Of a DNA stretch of 64,000 bases, positions 1 through 12,217 are shown in pieces. Origin of the DNA: Tetragonia tetragonoides (Eukaryota; Streptophyta; Magnoliopsida; Caryophyllales; Aizoaceae); the NCBI GenBank assembly GCA_038025085.1, contig CM076154.1, forward strand, positions 17,768,001-17,832,000. Reading direction: 5' to 3'. Numbering within the stretch: the stretch's first letter is position 1; every line of letters begins with the position of its first letter. The notes under the pieces are model-generated. The model had not been told where the DNA came from. It did no database searches and saw only the letters and a list, made by a program, of their open reading frames with translations. A program made the position numbers and the translations under genes.

Positions 1-464
1 CTATCCCCTTTTTCTTGTAAATATTGAACATATTGTTTTGCTAGCTTAGGGGAGTCTTCAAGTATCTTAAATAATTTGATCTGATTTTTAGAAAGCGATC
101 CTTGACTTGATTGGGACTGTGTTGGAGATTTGTCTTTGTCCTTTTGAATAGCAAAAGCAGATGACGAACCAAATACTGCTTTTTTCCCCTTCTCGAGCCA
201 GTTTCGAACATTGTCGATAGAGCAATATCTAACATCGAATTGATCCCACCATTTTATCTTGAATTCTCGAATTAGTGATAATGGTAATGGAGATTTGAGA
301 TATTGGTGATATTTGAAACTCCAGCAGAAAATCCATGATACTTTAAATTCCGTGTGGAAAAATATGTGTTTAACATACTCTTCCCCTTTTATATTTGTTT
401 TGTAATGTAACCATCGTTGTTTTGCTGGTGGGGGAAGAATCTCAGGAGTAGGATCAAAGTATTC
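1..464 (-). pseudogene. Endogenous pararetrovirus segment, inverted-repeat arm 1
   Basis: Read on the minus strand, this stretch encodes a Trp/Phe/Pro-rich segment (short pieces such as EILPPP and WLEKGKKAVFG) that I associate with proteins encoded downstream of the reverse transcriptase in Caulimoviridae-like endogenous elements; that assignment is from memory of the family. It is the reverse complement of 2614-3077: base 1 pairs with 3077 and base 464 with 2614, with only scattered mismatches. The arm runs off the left edge, so the full inverted repeat is longer. No intact reading frame spans it. Confidence 0.7.
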
Positions 465-1092
465 CCACCAGTGGTAGAACCAGACAGGAAATGATAAGTC
501 TTGGTGATTGAAATTGAAAAACCATGAATGGTTAAATGGTCGGTAAAGAAAGGCCCTGTGCCATGCCATCTGGTAGTCATGGTAATTATAGGTTTTTGGA
601 ATAAAATTAATTGAAAATTGTCTTTCTTGGAATGGGTTTCCCCATTCTCTAGCAGAAATGACTTTTTCAATGATGCATTTGGAATAAGAAACAAGGTTTG
701 AGTTGGCCTGGTTCTTCTTGTGGGTGATTGTAGCGGACTTTGAGTCTACCAAAATTAACTCATAAAATTGTTGAGTTTTTCTGGTGTCATCAGTGCACCA
801 CTGTGTCATTGGAGAAAAAATCCTTTCTGCCAAGTGGTTCATTGACTCGACTGGATTTTGAGGTACTGATTTGAATGTGGTTAGGGTAATATGTTCTTGA
901 ATTTGTTTGGTGATGTAGGGGCTTGAATTTTATGTTTGTGTTGATATTAAGGTTGGTTTTGTATTGGAGATAGGTGTTTTGAGGGATTGATGATAAAAAA
1001 TTGGAGGAAATTCTTGTAATATGGAGTAATTGTTTTTAATTGGTACTTGAATACTTGGATGTGAAGTATGAGGTGTTGTTGCCATTGCATAG

Positions 1093-1361
1093 TCAGCAGG
1101 GGTTTGAACTTCGTTTTGAACTTCCTTCTCCCTTTTGACCTTTTTTTTCTTGCTTCTTGAACTCATCTTGATCACTGTGCTTGTTCTGCAAAAACTCTCT
1201 TGTGAGGAAATCTGGTAAGGAATTGTTCTTCCCTTGAATGTACTCAATATCGAAATCAAAAACAGAGAGTATAGCTTGCCATCTTGCAAATATTTGTTTT
1301 GAAACAAGATTTTGAACATCTTTTTGCAAAACTTCTTTTGCCGATTTACAATCAATCCTTA
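1093..1361 (-). pseudogene. Caulimovirid-like RNase H C-terminus, fragment
   Basis: The minus-strand reading shows the end of an RNase H domain of the Caulimoviridae/Ty3 type: ARWQAILSVFDFDIEY followed by GKNNSLPDFLTREFL, a hallmark of plant pararetrovirus polymerase ends. The rest of the RNase H and the reverse transcriptase are absent upstream, because at about 1361 the sequence switches to a plus-strand coat/gag-like region. Downstream on the minus strand the frame breaks into a Lys/Gln-rich tail. This is a rearranged relic with no complete polymerase. Confidence 0.75.
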
Positions 1362-1365
1362 AAAG

Positions 1366-1901
1366 CCAAACTCATCCCCTTACTTATTTCTGATGAAGAA
1401 TCATCTGAAAGTGAAGCATTCATCAACCAAATCGACAATGAATGCTCAGAAGGTGAATATTCAGATGATGAATCTGCATTAATCTGTCCTACCAAGACGA
1501 TTAATGTCTTATCACAGAATAAGGATGAAAAAGAATTTATTTTTGACCTTATTCAGAGAATTGATGATCCTGAAACCCAGGCTTAATACCTCCTCAGACT
1601 AAAAGAACTTATTGACAAAGATCAACCACCTCCTCCTCAAATTACAGAACCTTTCAGCATCTCAAAAGTTTTTGACAAATACCCCTCACCAAATGTCTTT
1701 CGTCAAATTACAGTCAGAGACTTGTAAACAGAGGTAAATTCCCTAAAATCTCAAGTCAAAATTCTTCAAGAAAACATATTTTCTCTAAAAACTAAAGACC
1801 TTGAACTTGATGCTAAATTTGCTCTCTTAGATTCAAAAACAACTGATAGCCATCAAGCCCCTTCGACCTCGAATTCTCCCAAACAAACTCCAGAAAATGC
1901 C
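1366..1901 (+). pseudogene. Caulimovirid-like capsid/gag-region remnant
   Basis: The plus-strand frame encodes an acidic Ser/Glu/Asp-rich stretch (DEESSESEAFINQIDNE, EGEYSDDES), then a Pro-rich and a coiled-coil-like part leading into the protease at 1902. Two in-frame stops interrupt it, at about 1584 and 1722. An acidic capsid-region segment before the aspartic protease is the order expected in single-polyprotein plant pararetroviruses (Petuvirus/Florendovirus-like). The genus cannot be decided here. Confidence 0.55.
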
Positions 1902-2613
1902 TTGTTCCAATCTATATCCCCTGCTGAACCTTTAAATGAGGAATTCCTCAGGGTAATCAACAAAATATCCTTTCAAAAGTGGTATGTTATTGTTACCCTA
2001 ATAGTACTAGACTTTCGGATAGATACTGTTGCACTAATTGATAGTGGAGCAGATCAAAATTGCATAAAAGAAGGATTAATTCCTTCAAAGTACTATGAGA
2101 AAACCAAAGAACAACTCATGGCCACCAATGGCATCTCCCTTCATATCAAATACAAACTCTCAAAAGCAACTATCTGCAATTACGGATATTGTTTCAAAAA
2201 TGTCTTTACACTCACTCCTGATATCAGTAATGATATTATCCTTGGGACTCCCTTCATCACCCAAATTTATCCTTTCTTTGTGAGCCAAGAAGGAATTAGT
2301 ACCAAAATTATGGGAAGAGTGATCACCTTTAGATTTCTTTCTCCCATAAAACAAAAAGAAATCTCCCAATTACAGAACAACTCTGTCTATAAACAAATTA
2401 ATCTAATTCAAAATAAAAAGTCTCTCATTTGCTCTTTAAAAGAAGAAATTTCTTTCAAAAGAATAGATGAACAGCTCCAAAATCCCTCCTTAAAAAGAAA
2501 AATCTCCATGTTAGAAGAAACCTTTAGAAATGAACTTTGCTCAGACCTTCCAAATGCTTTTTAGGATAGGAAGAGATATGTTGTAACTCTTCCTTATGAA
2601 AAGGATTTTACAG
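1902..2613 (+). pseudogene. Retroviral-type aspartic protease, with start of RT region
   Basis: An open frame (1902-2564) carries the aspartic protease signature: the catalytic motif in ALIDSGADQNCI near residue 48, and the second conserved hydrophobic-Gly motif DIILGTPFI near residue 113. A stop at 2562-2564 follows, then a short stretch resembling the approach to a caulimovirid reverse transcriptase. At 2614 the sequence jumps into inverted-repeat arm 2, so the reverse transcriptase is missing. It is part of the same rearranged viral relic as the neighbouring entries. Confidence 0.75.
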
Positions 2614-3160
2614 AGAATACTTTGGTCCTACTCCTGAGATTCTTCCCCCACCAGCAAAACAGCGATGGTTACATTACAAAACAAATACAAAAGGGGAAGA
2701 GTATGTTAAACACATATTTTTCCACACGGAATTTAAAGTATCATGGATTTTCTGCTGGAGTTTCAAATATCACCAATATCTCAAATCTCCATTACCATTA
2801 TCACTAATTCGAGAATTCAAGATAAAATGGTGGGTCAATTCGATGTTAGATATTGCTCTATCGACAATGTTCGAAACTGGCTCGAGAAGGGGAAAAAAGC
2901 AGTATTTGGTTCGTCATCTGCTTTTGCTATTTAAAAGGACAAAGACAAATCTCCAACACAGTCACAATCAAGTCAAGGATCGCTTTCTAAAAATCAGATC
3001 AAATTATTCAAGATACTTGAAGACTCCCCTAAGCTAGCAAAACAATATGTTCAATATTTACAAGAAAAAGGGGATAGTGACGATGAGAAATTTGAGAAAT
3101 CATCTGAAGGATCCTCTGCGCAAATTATGTTAGACTCTCAGGATCCATTTGATTTGTAGA
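2614..3160 (+). pseudogene. Endogenous pararetrovirus segment, inverted-repeat arm 2
   Basis: This is the plus-strand partner of arm 1 (1-464) and encodes the same Trp/Pro-rich segment. It continues past 3077, where arm 1 leaves the window, to a stop near 3160 and an A-tract at 3163-3180. The two arms flank about 2.15 kb, so read-through RNA could fold into a long hairpin. Mismatches between the arms are few, so the inversion is not ancient or the arms have been homogenised. Confidence 0.7.
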
Positions 3161-3660
3161 CTTAAAAAAAAAAAAAAAAAGGAGTTTTATCTTCTAACTA
3201 TTCATTGCAGGTTTTGCCACGAGCTTAATTGGCCGATATTCAAAAATGGAAGATAAAGTCCAAAAACAAAAGTCAATGGTTGTATCATTTCAAAGCAGAA
3301 GAAAACAACGGTCTAGTTTTTGCCGACAAAAACAAAGGCCCAGAATTTACCAATATTTCAAAATATGGTTGATTCATATTCAAGACTTAAAGAACGGACA
3401 TGATCTTGCCGACATTTCAAGCAAATCAGGACCATTACTTCAAGACAGCTGTTTTCATTTTGGAGAAAAAATGCTACAACTCAAAGCTCTATAAATAGAG
3501 CAGAATTCCAACCGAAGAGGGCAGAGTGAATTTTACACTACTACTTCTGTTTGCATGTACTCATAAACTCTCAAATAATTTTCTGTAACCTTTTCAAAGT
3601 TCCAAGTTTGTTCCCATCTTCAAGGTTGTTTTAACAGTCTTATTTCAAAGTAAGTAATAC
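3161..3660 (+). promoter_or_regulatory. Pararetrovirus-like intergenic region with TATA box
   Basis: No coding continuity is seen here. A strong TATA box, CTATAAATAGAG, lies at 3489-3500. It is followed by a pyrimidine-rich leader of the kind found at the start of plant pararetrovirus pregenomic RNAs. Its position right after the viral coding relic fits the large intergenic region, where the 35S-type promoter sits. Activity is inference only. Confidence 0.5.
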
Positions 3661-3718
3661 AAATCTTTGTTATTCATATATTATCTTCTATTTTGTTTAT
3701 TATTATTATTATTATTAT

Positions 3719-4877
<1,159 letters not shown>

Positions 4878-7143
4878 TCATTTCCTTCTTTCACTTCTTG
4901 ACTTACTCTTTCCCACCAAACTCCTTTCCTCATCAAGTTCTTCATCAGCTTCCAAAGATTCATTGATAAGTAACTTCAATCTCCTTTCCTGCACCATTAG
5001 AAATTACAGTATAAACAGTTATTAAACAAAATTAATAAATACTTAAATGAGTATATTATTGTAATTCAATTGAATCATTAATTTACCTCTTGTGGTGCTC
5101 CAAAATCATCCTCCAAACTTTGTTTCACTGAGCTCAAGCTAAGCCCCCAAGAACTCATAAGAGTACCATCTTTGTCAGTTGATGCTACGTAAATCCCAAT
5201 AACCTCACCATGTTCATTCAACATCGGAGCTCCAGAAGATCCTTCATCTAGGCCCTAAGCATAAAACTGAAGATATATTCCTCTCATATTCCTCTCATGA
5301 ACCCCCACAAGAAAAGGTTGATCAATGTAACCCTTAGAAAATGAAAACCATAGAGTGTGCAAGAGAGACTTGTAAGAAAAGTCCTGAAGAATATACGTTG
5401 ACAAAAGTCAACAACCCCACAATACAACCTCCACTCTCTTACTAGTGGAACTAAATCACATCTGATTCCCATAATAAAATAATCTGTTGTTAGGGATCGA
5501 GTCGAATATAATGATGAGTCTTCCAAAGAGGTTGAACTTTTCTGTGGATCAAGATAAGAAAAAGACTTCTATTAGGATACAAGTTATTCCTTTGTTATAT
5601 TGAATGTGTGGTAGTTTCCTATTAGATAGATATTATCTTATCTTGTATTATATCCTATCTTTTGTATTATAGCTGAGGTAGGTTACTTTACCGAAAGTTC
5701 GGTTACGTTACGTTATAATATGTTACAACATGTTATGTTAGTTTATAACATGTTACAGTATGTATATTACGATTCAATTGATTAAGAATACTAGGCCTAT
5801 ATAAAGAGGGCTATAGGCTTGAGATTAAGTAAACCGCGGGAAAATGTACTAAGAGGTATATTGCATTATGGGGTGTTCTTGTTGGAGTTTCAGCTCAAAT
5901 AATATTTTTTTATTAGTCAAGTATTATTTCAGCATACATAAAAAAAAAAAGGAAAAACAGAAAAAGGAAAAAAAAAAAAAAAAAAAAAAAACAGGGAAGA
6001 AAAGGGAAATCGAAATTGATTCGGTGAAGGATGCGTGATGTTTTTGGTGGGCTTATCTTGTAGTTACTTGCTTGGCCCACAAGGAGCCTTTGAGGTTATA
6101 TTTACTGTCATGTGAGGCGGTGAAATATCAAGACAAGGAGAAGTGCTACTTGGTACAGAGCGTAAAGAGTGTTACGCTTGAAGGTACAAGGGCATTCGTT
6201 CAACTTTCGGCGACAAGCTAACGAAGGAGATTGTTGGTTCTACTGAGAGGATCAACTAGTTCTACTCGGACAGGTATTTTGGGTATATTTCTAGGGTTGT
6301 TGGGAGTAGTATTGATTGGGTAGTATCAATTTGTAGTTAAACTAAAAATTGGTTATTTACTTGTTCGTTGTTGTGGTTTGTTTCAAGTTGTGTTTCTTGG
6401 AACGTTTGGCTAGACTCTGTAATCACTATTTGAGAGTATTAGTGGATTCGATAGTCGGTTTGGCCCGTAGTTTTTACCCTATTGGGGTTTCCCACGTTAA
6501 ATCTTGTGTTGATTATTTTTACTGTTAATTCTGGTTTATTGTTTGGGATTATTGGGTTTGGTTGAATTTGGGTAACGATCCTAACAGTTCTTAATCTAAG
6601 AGGTAGATATAAAGAGTCACCATGTAACGGGGCAAGAGGGCACCGTAAAGGGGGCAAATCCCATGGAGGGGGACGTCCAGGGAAACACATAGCATGCTTA
6701 AGTAAGATGGAGTTTGTGTATCTCATGATGGGTTGTGTTATTAGTTATGTGGTTGATTAATTAATAATACAATTATATTAGGATCGTGGATGTAGCTCAT
6801 TCAGTTGGAGCCGAACCACGTTAAATTGTGGTGTTGTTCTTTATTGTCTATTGCTTTAATTATTTATCTCGAATTGAATAGAGGGACTATCGTGAAATTT
6901 CCCAACATTCATGTCTCTAGCCATGTATAACAAAGAAGTATCGTGAATTTTTAGATCACAAGTAGTGATAGAGAGTGAAACAATTAGGTCCTTCTTGTTG
7001 ACAACATGACCACAACTCATTACAATCGAGAAGTTCTTATCTTTAGAAATAATAAAACTTATTCCATAACTCACTTCACCGTTCTTTGATTCCACAAAAA
7101 TCTTAACTACACCTTCAATAGAATCATGATACTGCTCACCCAA
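4878..7143 (-). pseudogene. Trypsin-like (Deg/HtrA-type) serine protease, interrupted
   Basis: Three pieces on the minus strand read as one trypsin-like protease. The 7143-6880 piece has the His motif SCGHVV and a possible Asp region (IHDTSLLYMARD). The 5254-5087 piece has the Ser motif DEGSSGAP followed by GEVIGIYVASTDKDGT, bounded by an AG acceptor and a GT donor (GTAAAT). The 4988-4878 piece is in phase and encodes a charged tail ending in TGA at 4880-4878. The Ser motif is GSSG rather than the usual GDSG or GNSG. Between 5255 and about 6860 lies unrelated, retroelement-like DNA instead of the expected middle of the domain. I infer a broken gene copy. A functional gene with a long intron is possible, but the domain core between Asp and Ser is not visible. 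Confidence 0.6.
5560..5960 (+). mobile_element. LTR-like retroelement remnant inside protease pseudogene
   Basis: A stretch rich in TTATA/ATGTTA motifs with a TATA box in a CTATATAAAGAGGGC context near 5800, followed by a transcript-start-like segment and poly-purine DNA (5941-6000). This resembles the LTR of a plant Copia element. No matching second LTR or polymerase was found, so it may be a solo or degenerate LTR. The remainder to 6855 has no recognisable coding content. Confidence 0.35.
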
Positions 7144-7148
7144 CTTAC

Positions 7149-7354
7149 CTAAACATCATATAGGCGTTGGTCGCCTGCTTCACGACCTCTCTCAATGACA
7201 TATGTTTTTCTTCTTGGGGTATTGGTACTAGAGCTCCCTTCAATTTCTTGTTGCATTAAATTCCTGGCTGCACTAATAATATTATCTCGGTGTAGTATGA
7301 CTCTAACAATTGATCAAAATTCATATTTGAGAAGGAATTTGGGTTTTCAGACAT
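7149..7354 (-). pseudogene. PIF/Harbinger transposase N-terminal fragment, frameshifted
   Basis: It starts with ATG at 7354-7352 (MSENPNSFSNMNFDQLLESY). After a frameshift near 7285 it continues as NIISAARNLMQQEIEGSS, then RKTYVIERGREAGDQRLYD and a stop. The ERGREAGDQRLYD block matches the conserved start of plant HARBI1-like transposases (the usual form is RDREEGHQRLWNDYF). The catalytic DDE domain is absent; instead the protease-like reading frame begins within 10 bases. The family call is from memory. Confidence 0.55.
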
Positions 7355-7775
7355 GTTGAAGAAAATATTTGGATGAACGGTAACAGAAGTTGGAGTATTT
7401 CAATGAGTTGTTTCAGTAATAGTTTGTTGTGATTGAAGCTCATATCAAGTGATACATTATATAGACAATCTATTATATATATATAAACCGTACAAACCTA
7501 ATCATGAATGTCCAATTTACATGATCAAAGGCCCAGATTTGGTTATGATAAAGCAAGGACGCGCTGGAAATTATGTTAAAAGTTAGGGGCACGCTAGTCT
7601 TTTCGCCACGTCAATTGACTTGCAAAATAAATTGTACGCCAGTTTCTTTCTCTCTCCTCACTATTCTCTCTCTCCTCTCTGTAGCACTGATGTTCTTTCA
7701 CTCTCTCCACCTCCTCCACCCACTCTCTCTCCTTCTTCTCTCTCTCCGGCCACCGGCCACCGACGACCAACGATC

Positions 7776-7910
7776 GATTGTTTTTCTCTCTCCTCACGGT
7801 CGTGCATTTTTCTCTCTCCTCACGGTCGTGCGTTTTTCTCTCTCCTCACGGCCAGGCGGTTTTCTCTCTCTTCTCGGTGGTTTTTGCTCCTCCATGGCGG
7901 TTTCTCTCTC
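7776..7910. repeat. Short tandem repeat, ~25-bp CTCTCTCCTCACGGTCGTG unit
   Basis: Three clear and several decayed copies of a unit built on TTTTTCTCTCTCCTCACGG lie in direct repeat within the GC-rich core of the transposon. Frames through it give Ser/Leu-rich artefacts. Confidence 0.75.
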
Positions 7911-8269
7911 CTCTCACTTTACTCCGGCGTTCTCAAGTTCTCTTGGTCGTTTTCTCTCTCCTATGTTCCGATCTAAAGCCGCCGCCCACCATTCCATGGC
8001 CGACGAGTGGCCTGCGTGGTGGTTATGTGGCGCGGGAGTGGTGGTTTGACGAGTGGCCTGAGTAATGGTGTTTGGAGGTTGTAGGCCGGGTGTTGGAGAG
8101 ACAGTGAGAGGAGTGAGTGTGTGTGTGAATGGAGGAGAGAGAATTAGGGTGTAGTGGTGTGCTGGGGTGGGCGACCTTGGTGGTGGACGGCCGACAGGGA
8201 AATTGGTGGTGGTGGGGGCGGGGGGCGAAAGTGGGTAGTGGTGGTGGGAGGAGAGAGAATTTCACTTTT

Positions 8270-8530
8270 TTATTTTAATGAATTTGTAATTATGTTTTAA
8301 TGAATTTGCAATTATATTTTAATGAATTTGTAATTATTTTTTAATGAATATGTTATGTTTAATAATGAATTTGTAATTATTTTCTAATGAATTTGTGTTT
8401 ATAGTTTAATGAGTTTGTGCTATAGTTTAATGAATTTGTGGTTTGATTTTAATGAATTTGTAATTTTATGATAATGAATCTGTAATTCTATGTTAATGAA
8501 GTTTTGCTTTGCATTTTAATGAATTTAAAT
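8270..8530. repeat. Degenerate tandem array of AATGAATTTGTAATT
   Basis: About 12 copies, spaced 20-24 bp, of TTTTAATGAATTTGTAATTA variants. In reverse complement this is the AAATTCATTAAAA motif, close to the TTCATTGAAAATA motif that recurs through the neighbouring 6.3-kb element, so it looks like a family-specific subterminal repeat. Confidence 0.75.
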
Positions 8531-8628
8531 TATATCATGACCATTAGATCAAACTAATTTAAGAGCTCTTATTAATTAAGGGGGTTTGTATGGTTTGTAT
8601 ACTAAGGGGGGTTTGTATGTGACCCTTT

Positions 8629-8632
<4 letters not shown>

Positions 8633-8703
<71 letters not shown>
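8633..8703. repeat. (TA)n microsatellite between two related transposon ends
   Basis: About 35 TA units. Both flanks are mirror-image transposon termini: AAGGGGGGTTTGTATGTGAC before, GGGGAAGGGTCAGGTACAAA after. The array therefore sits between two elements placed back to back. Confidence 0.9.
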
Positions 8704-8706
<3 letters not shown>

Positions 8707-10224
8707 GAAGGGTCAGGTACAAACCCCCCTTAGTATACAAACTGTACAACCTAATAGGAACCGTTCAATTTGATAGATCGGACGATCGATAATAATCCCG
8801 TGTTATTATTAGCTGCACATATAAGAAAAAGGAAAAAGAAAAAATATACTGAACTCTCGCTTTCTTTTTCACAAATCGCGTTACTCCGATTGAAATTTGG
8901 ACAAAATCTAATGGATTTCAACAAGATATGGATGTCACATTTATTAATTACTTCCATTCTAGCTAATTAAATATTCAAAGGTATGTTACAATGTTTTTCA
9001 TTAATTCCTTCAAATTCTGTTTCGTAATACAATTTTCAATTCTTTGAAAATTATGAATAAATTTGTGCATTGAATTCGTAAATCATGTGTTTTTCATGTT
9101 AAGGGTTCTATTTTGGTTGAATTACTGGTTGGTATGATAATGTTAAAGCATTTGATGAGATATAGCTATTTGAACTTCCTTTTTGATGAGAAACTAGGGT
9201 TTGTGGTGTTTCTTATGAAAGGGAATATATCACTCTTTTATTTGAGATTGTTTCAATGATTCTTCATAAAATTGGAAAATATTGTGAATTCAGTACTAGT
9301 CCATTGAATCTCAGTTTTCCTTCAATGTAATACTATAACTTCATAGAAAATAAAGCATAGATTCATTGAAAATATAGCCCAGATTCATTGAAAATACCGC
9401 ACAAATTCATTGAAAATAAAGCACATCTTCATAACTTCTACCTTTGTTATTAAACGTAACATTACAATTTCATTGAAAGCATACAAAAGCTTCGTCACTT
9501 ATAAACTACAGCTTGCAAATTCTTTATTTTTATGTAGCTATTCTACACAAATAAAGAATTTGCAAGCTGATCAAATTCATTGAAAATAGTACACAAATTC
9601 AATTAAACTGAAGTGAATATTCATTGAGCATGAACTACAGATTTATTTAAGAATGTGTGAGTGTGTAAGAAGGCAATCATAATGTGCTTAAATAATCTTG
9701 CATTGATTTGAATTTGGATTTTAAGGACTGTCGTTGAATTTCATAAAGGGAGTCTCGTTATGCTAAAATACCGCTAACAGTATGTGCCTTTGTTGCCTTG
9801 CTGAATCTCATAACTTCATTGATTGTGTATTTCTTTCGTACCATGATACCTTGAAATTGTGACTCATCAATTTTACGTTCTTAACCCAAAGGTGACTCTC
9901 TTTCTCTCTCTCTGGGTGTTAAGCTCTCGTTTTTGTGGATTCTGTATTTAAAAATCGGAGTTTCGTTAAACATGTAGTACAACTTCACTAAATATGATGC
10001 ATAGCTACAATAAGAATAATGCAAAACTTCATTGAAAATGTAGGCTTCATTTAAAAGATAGCATAGCTTCATTAATCAGGTAACACAGTTTCATTAAAAA
10101 TGTAGCACAACTTCATTAAGATGAATATCAGTTTCATTAAAAAAATGTAGCAGATTTTCATCACATATGAAGCAAACATTCGAATTTTCAAGAGACCCTT
10201 GTTCATACACATGTTGCATATTCT

Positions 10225-10296
10225 AGCTTATTAGCTCAAATGGGAGAGCAGTTGTGCAATGACACAAATGATGTAGGTTCAACTCCTACATACGCT
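10225..10296 (+). repeat. tRNA-like sequence 1 (plus strand)
   Basis: A 72-nt cloverleaf-like segment: D-arm GCTC-AAATGGGA-GAGC, T-arm GTAGG-TTCAACT-CCTAC with a good B box (GGTTCAACTCC), and A-box-like TAGCTCAAATGGGAGAGC. The acceptor stem is imperfect. The anticodon arm TTGTG-CAATGA-CACAA leaves a 6-nt loop, so no anticodon can be assigned. It is probably a tRNA-derived relic, not a working tRNA. Confidence 0.6.
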
Positions 10297-11196
10297 TACA
10301 ACAATTAACTATATATGTTTATTTTTGTCTTTCCTTCTGTTATCTGCAGAATGTTTTTGAACTTTTTTCAATTCTCGTTGCTGGTAATAGTAATTGCACT
10401 GGTTATTTGATGTGAGCTCATGACCATATCAACAAACATCTAGATGTTTTGACAAATTAAGTCAATTGTCAATTATGTGTGTTGTGTATAGGGGTCCAGA
10501 CCTCATTAGAAGGATTGGTGTGCCGCAACTGCTCTTGAAGTTAGAGTAACAGGGATTAGATATGTCTTTACTCCTTGAATTGTTGTAAGTAATTATACAG
10601 AGACATCATTCTTAGAGATATATCCAAGTTGTTTAAACTTGAACGAAATATTCGAGACACTCATTGGCTCATTGCCAATTATATGTCAGGTTTGTAGAGA
10701 TTCAAGATGGGGTCGCTGCTATGAGAGCTGGAGTAAGGATCCCAGGATTGTCCAGTAGATGACAAATACTATCTATGGTCTACATGGAAAAAATTCAGAA
10801 AGATCTCAGAATCTCACTCCTTATGTTGGAGGAAAATATGCACTGGTTTACCTGAGTCAAAATAATATTTTTAATAATAATAAATAATACTCATTTGTCA
10901 GAAGCTTTTCTAACTTGGTTTTCTATATACTGAACGTTAAAAAAGGAAGAAAGTTGCAGCTTGTGCAAAGTAATTAGTGGGAGATGGTGGGACGGTTAAA
11001 GACATTGATGAGAACAATACAAACATTGACATAAACGGTAACCAACAACAACAACAAACAATAACCAACAACCAACAACAACAGCAACAACAGAGCACCA
11101 ACAACAACTTAAGCAGCTCATTTAATACAACATTCTAAACAGTTATACATGGTCAGACTTGCATACATGATACTAGAATCATATCAATTGAATATA

Positions 11197-11264
11197 AACC
11201 TATGTAGGATTTGAACCCACATCTTGTGCAAGTGCACATGCTCTTCTATTTGAGCTAATAGGTT
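11197..11264 (-). repeat. tRNA-like sequence 2 (minus strand)
   Basis: On the minus strand, acceptor ends AACCTAT/ATAGGTT pair perfectly. D-arm GCTC...GAGC and B box GGTTCAAATCC are present. The anticodon arm is a GTGC/GCAC hairpin with a short loop, so it is not a normal tRNA. It lies in the inverted module of the large element. Confidence 0.55.
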
Positions 11265-12086
11265 TGAAATAAAATAACTAGCAATAGCAACCAATAACAA
11301 CATCAGACATTGAAACTAAACTATATATTCATTTAGCCATGGATGAAAGAAGTGATAGGGCATATGATAGAATGAATAATCCATAGATGTGAAATAATAT
11401 TAGTTGAGCATGAATCTTGGAATTATTATAATTATGTGGCTCAAATTTGCTCAGGTTATTGATATGAATTAAATTTCATTTGTTGTTGCAAAGTAACTTG
11501 ACAATTGATTTGTCCTTAATTTTTTCCCTAATTGCGATTGCTTTGTGTTTGAAAATTGATATTCAGCTTTTTATGATGATGAATAAAGCACAGATTCATT
11601 GGATTAAGCATATATTCATTGAAGAATACTATCAGATTCAATGAAAATATAATAAAGTATATATTCATTGAAAATAAGATCCAGATTCATTGAAAATAAA
11701 GCACATATTCATTGAAAATAAAGCACAGCTTCATTGAAAATAAAGCACAGCTTGATTAGAATACAGAGAGTATTCGTTTTGTATTCTTCTCTTTCTCTCT
11801 CTCTCTCTCTCTCTTGGGTGTTTAGCTCTTTTATGTAGATTCTGTAGTTAAAACAAACTCTATATTAAAACAAAAGCTATATTAAACTTCATTAAGAATA
11901 ATGCACAACTTCAATTAAAATGTAGGCAAACTTCATTATAAAAATAGCATAGCTTCATGAATAATGTAGCACAACTTCATTAAAATGATTCTGAGCTTCA
12001 TTGAAAATGTAGCACAACTTCATCACATATAAAGCAATTATTCTAATTTTCAAGAGACCATTGTTCATAGACATGTTGCATATTCT

Positions 12087-12158
12087 AGCCTATTAGCTCA
12101 AATGGGAGAGCATTTGTGCAATGACACAAAGGATGTAGGTTCACCTCCTACATAGGCT
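12087..12158 (+). repeat. tRNA-like sequence 3 (plus strand)
   Basis: The best preserved copy: a perfect 7-bp acceptor stem AGCCTAT/ATAGGCT, D-arm GCTC/GAGC, and T-stem GTAGG/CCTAC around TTCACCT. As in copy 1, the anticodon loop has the wrong size (TTGTG-CAATGA-CACAA). It sits in the duplicated module about 1.86 kb from copy 1. Confidence 0.6.
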
Positions 12159-12217
12159 TACAACAATGGACTATATAAGTTTCTTTTTTTCTTTCCTTTT
12201 GATAACTGTAGACTACA

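Larger units (their letters stand above)
7484..8635. mobile_element. Non-autonomous DNA transposon with TA-flanked ends, copy 1
   Basis: The right end (8575-8635) carries two tandem copies of a GGTTTGTATGGTTTGTATAC-like motif and abuts a (TA)n tract. The left end, next to a short TA tract at about 7478-7490, carries the inverse AACCGTACAAACCTAAT, probably shortened. The interior has a GC-rich, pyrimidine-biased block (7640-8260) and a tract of degenerate AATGAATTTGTAATT units (8270-8530). The ends match those of the larger element at 8704-14992. No transposase is present. Confidence 0.5.

Noticed and set aside
2160..2369. 69-aa minus-strand ORF
   Set aside because: Antisense to the aspartic protease region; a shadow frame.
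10225..10296. Functional tRNA gene
   Set aside because: D and T arms are good but the anticodon loop has six bases and no valid anticodon, and four decayed copies occur in one transposon.
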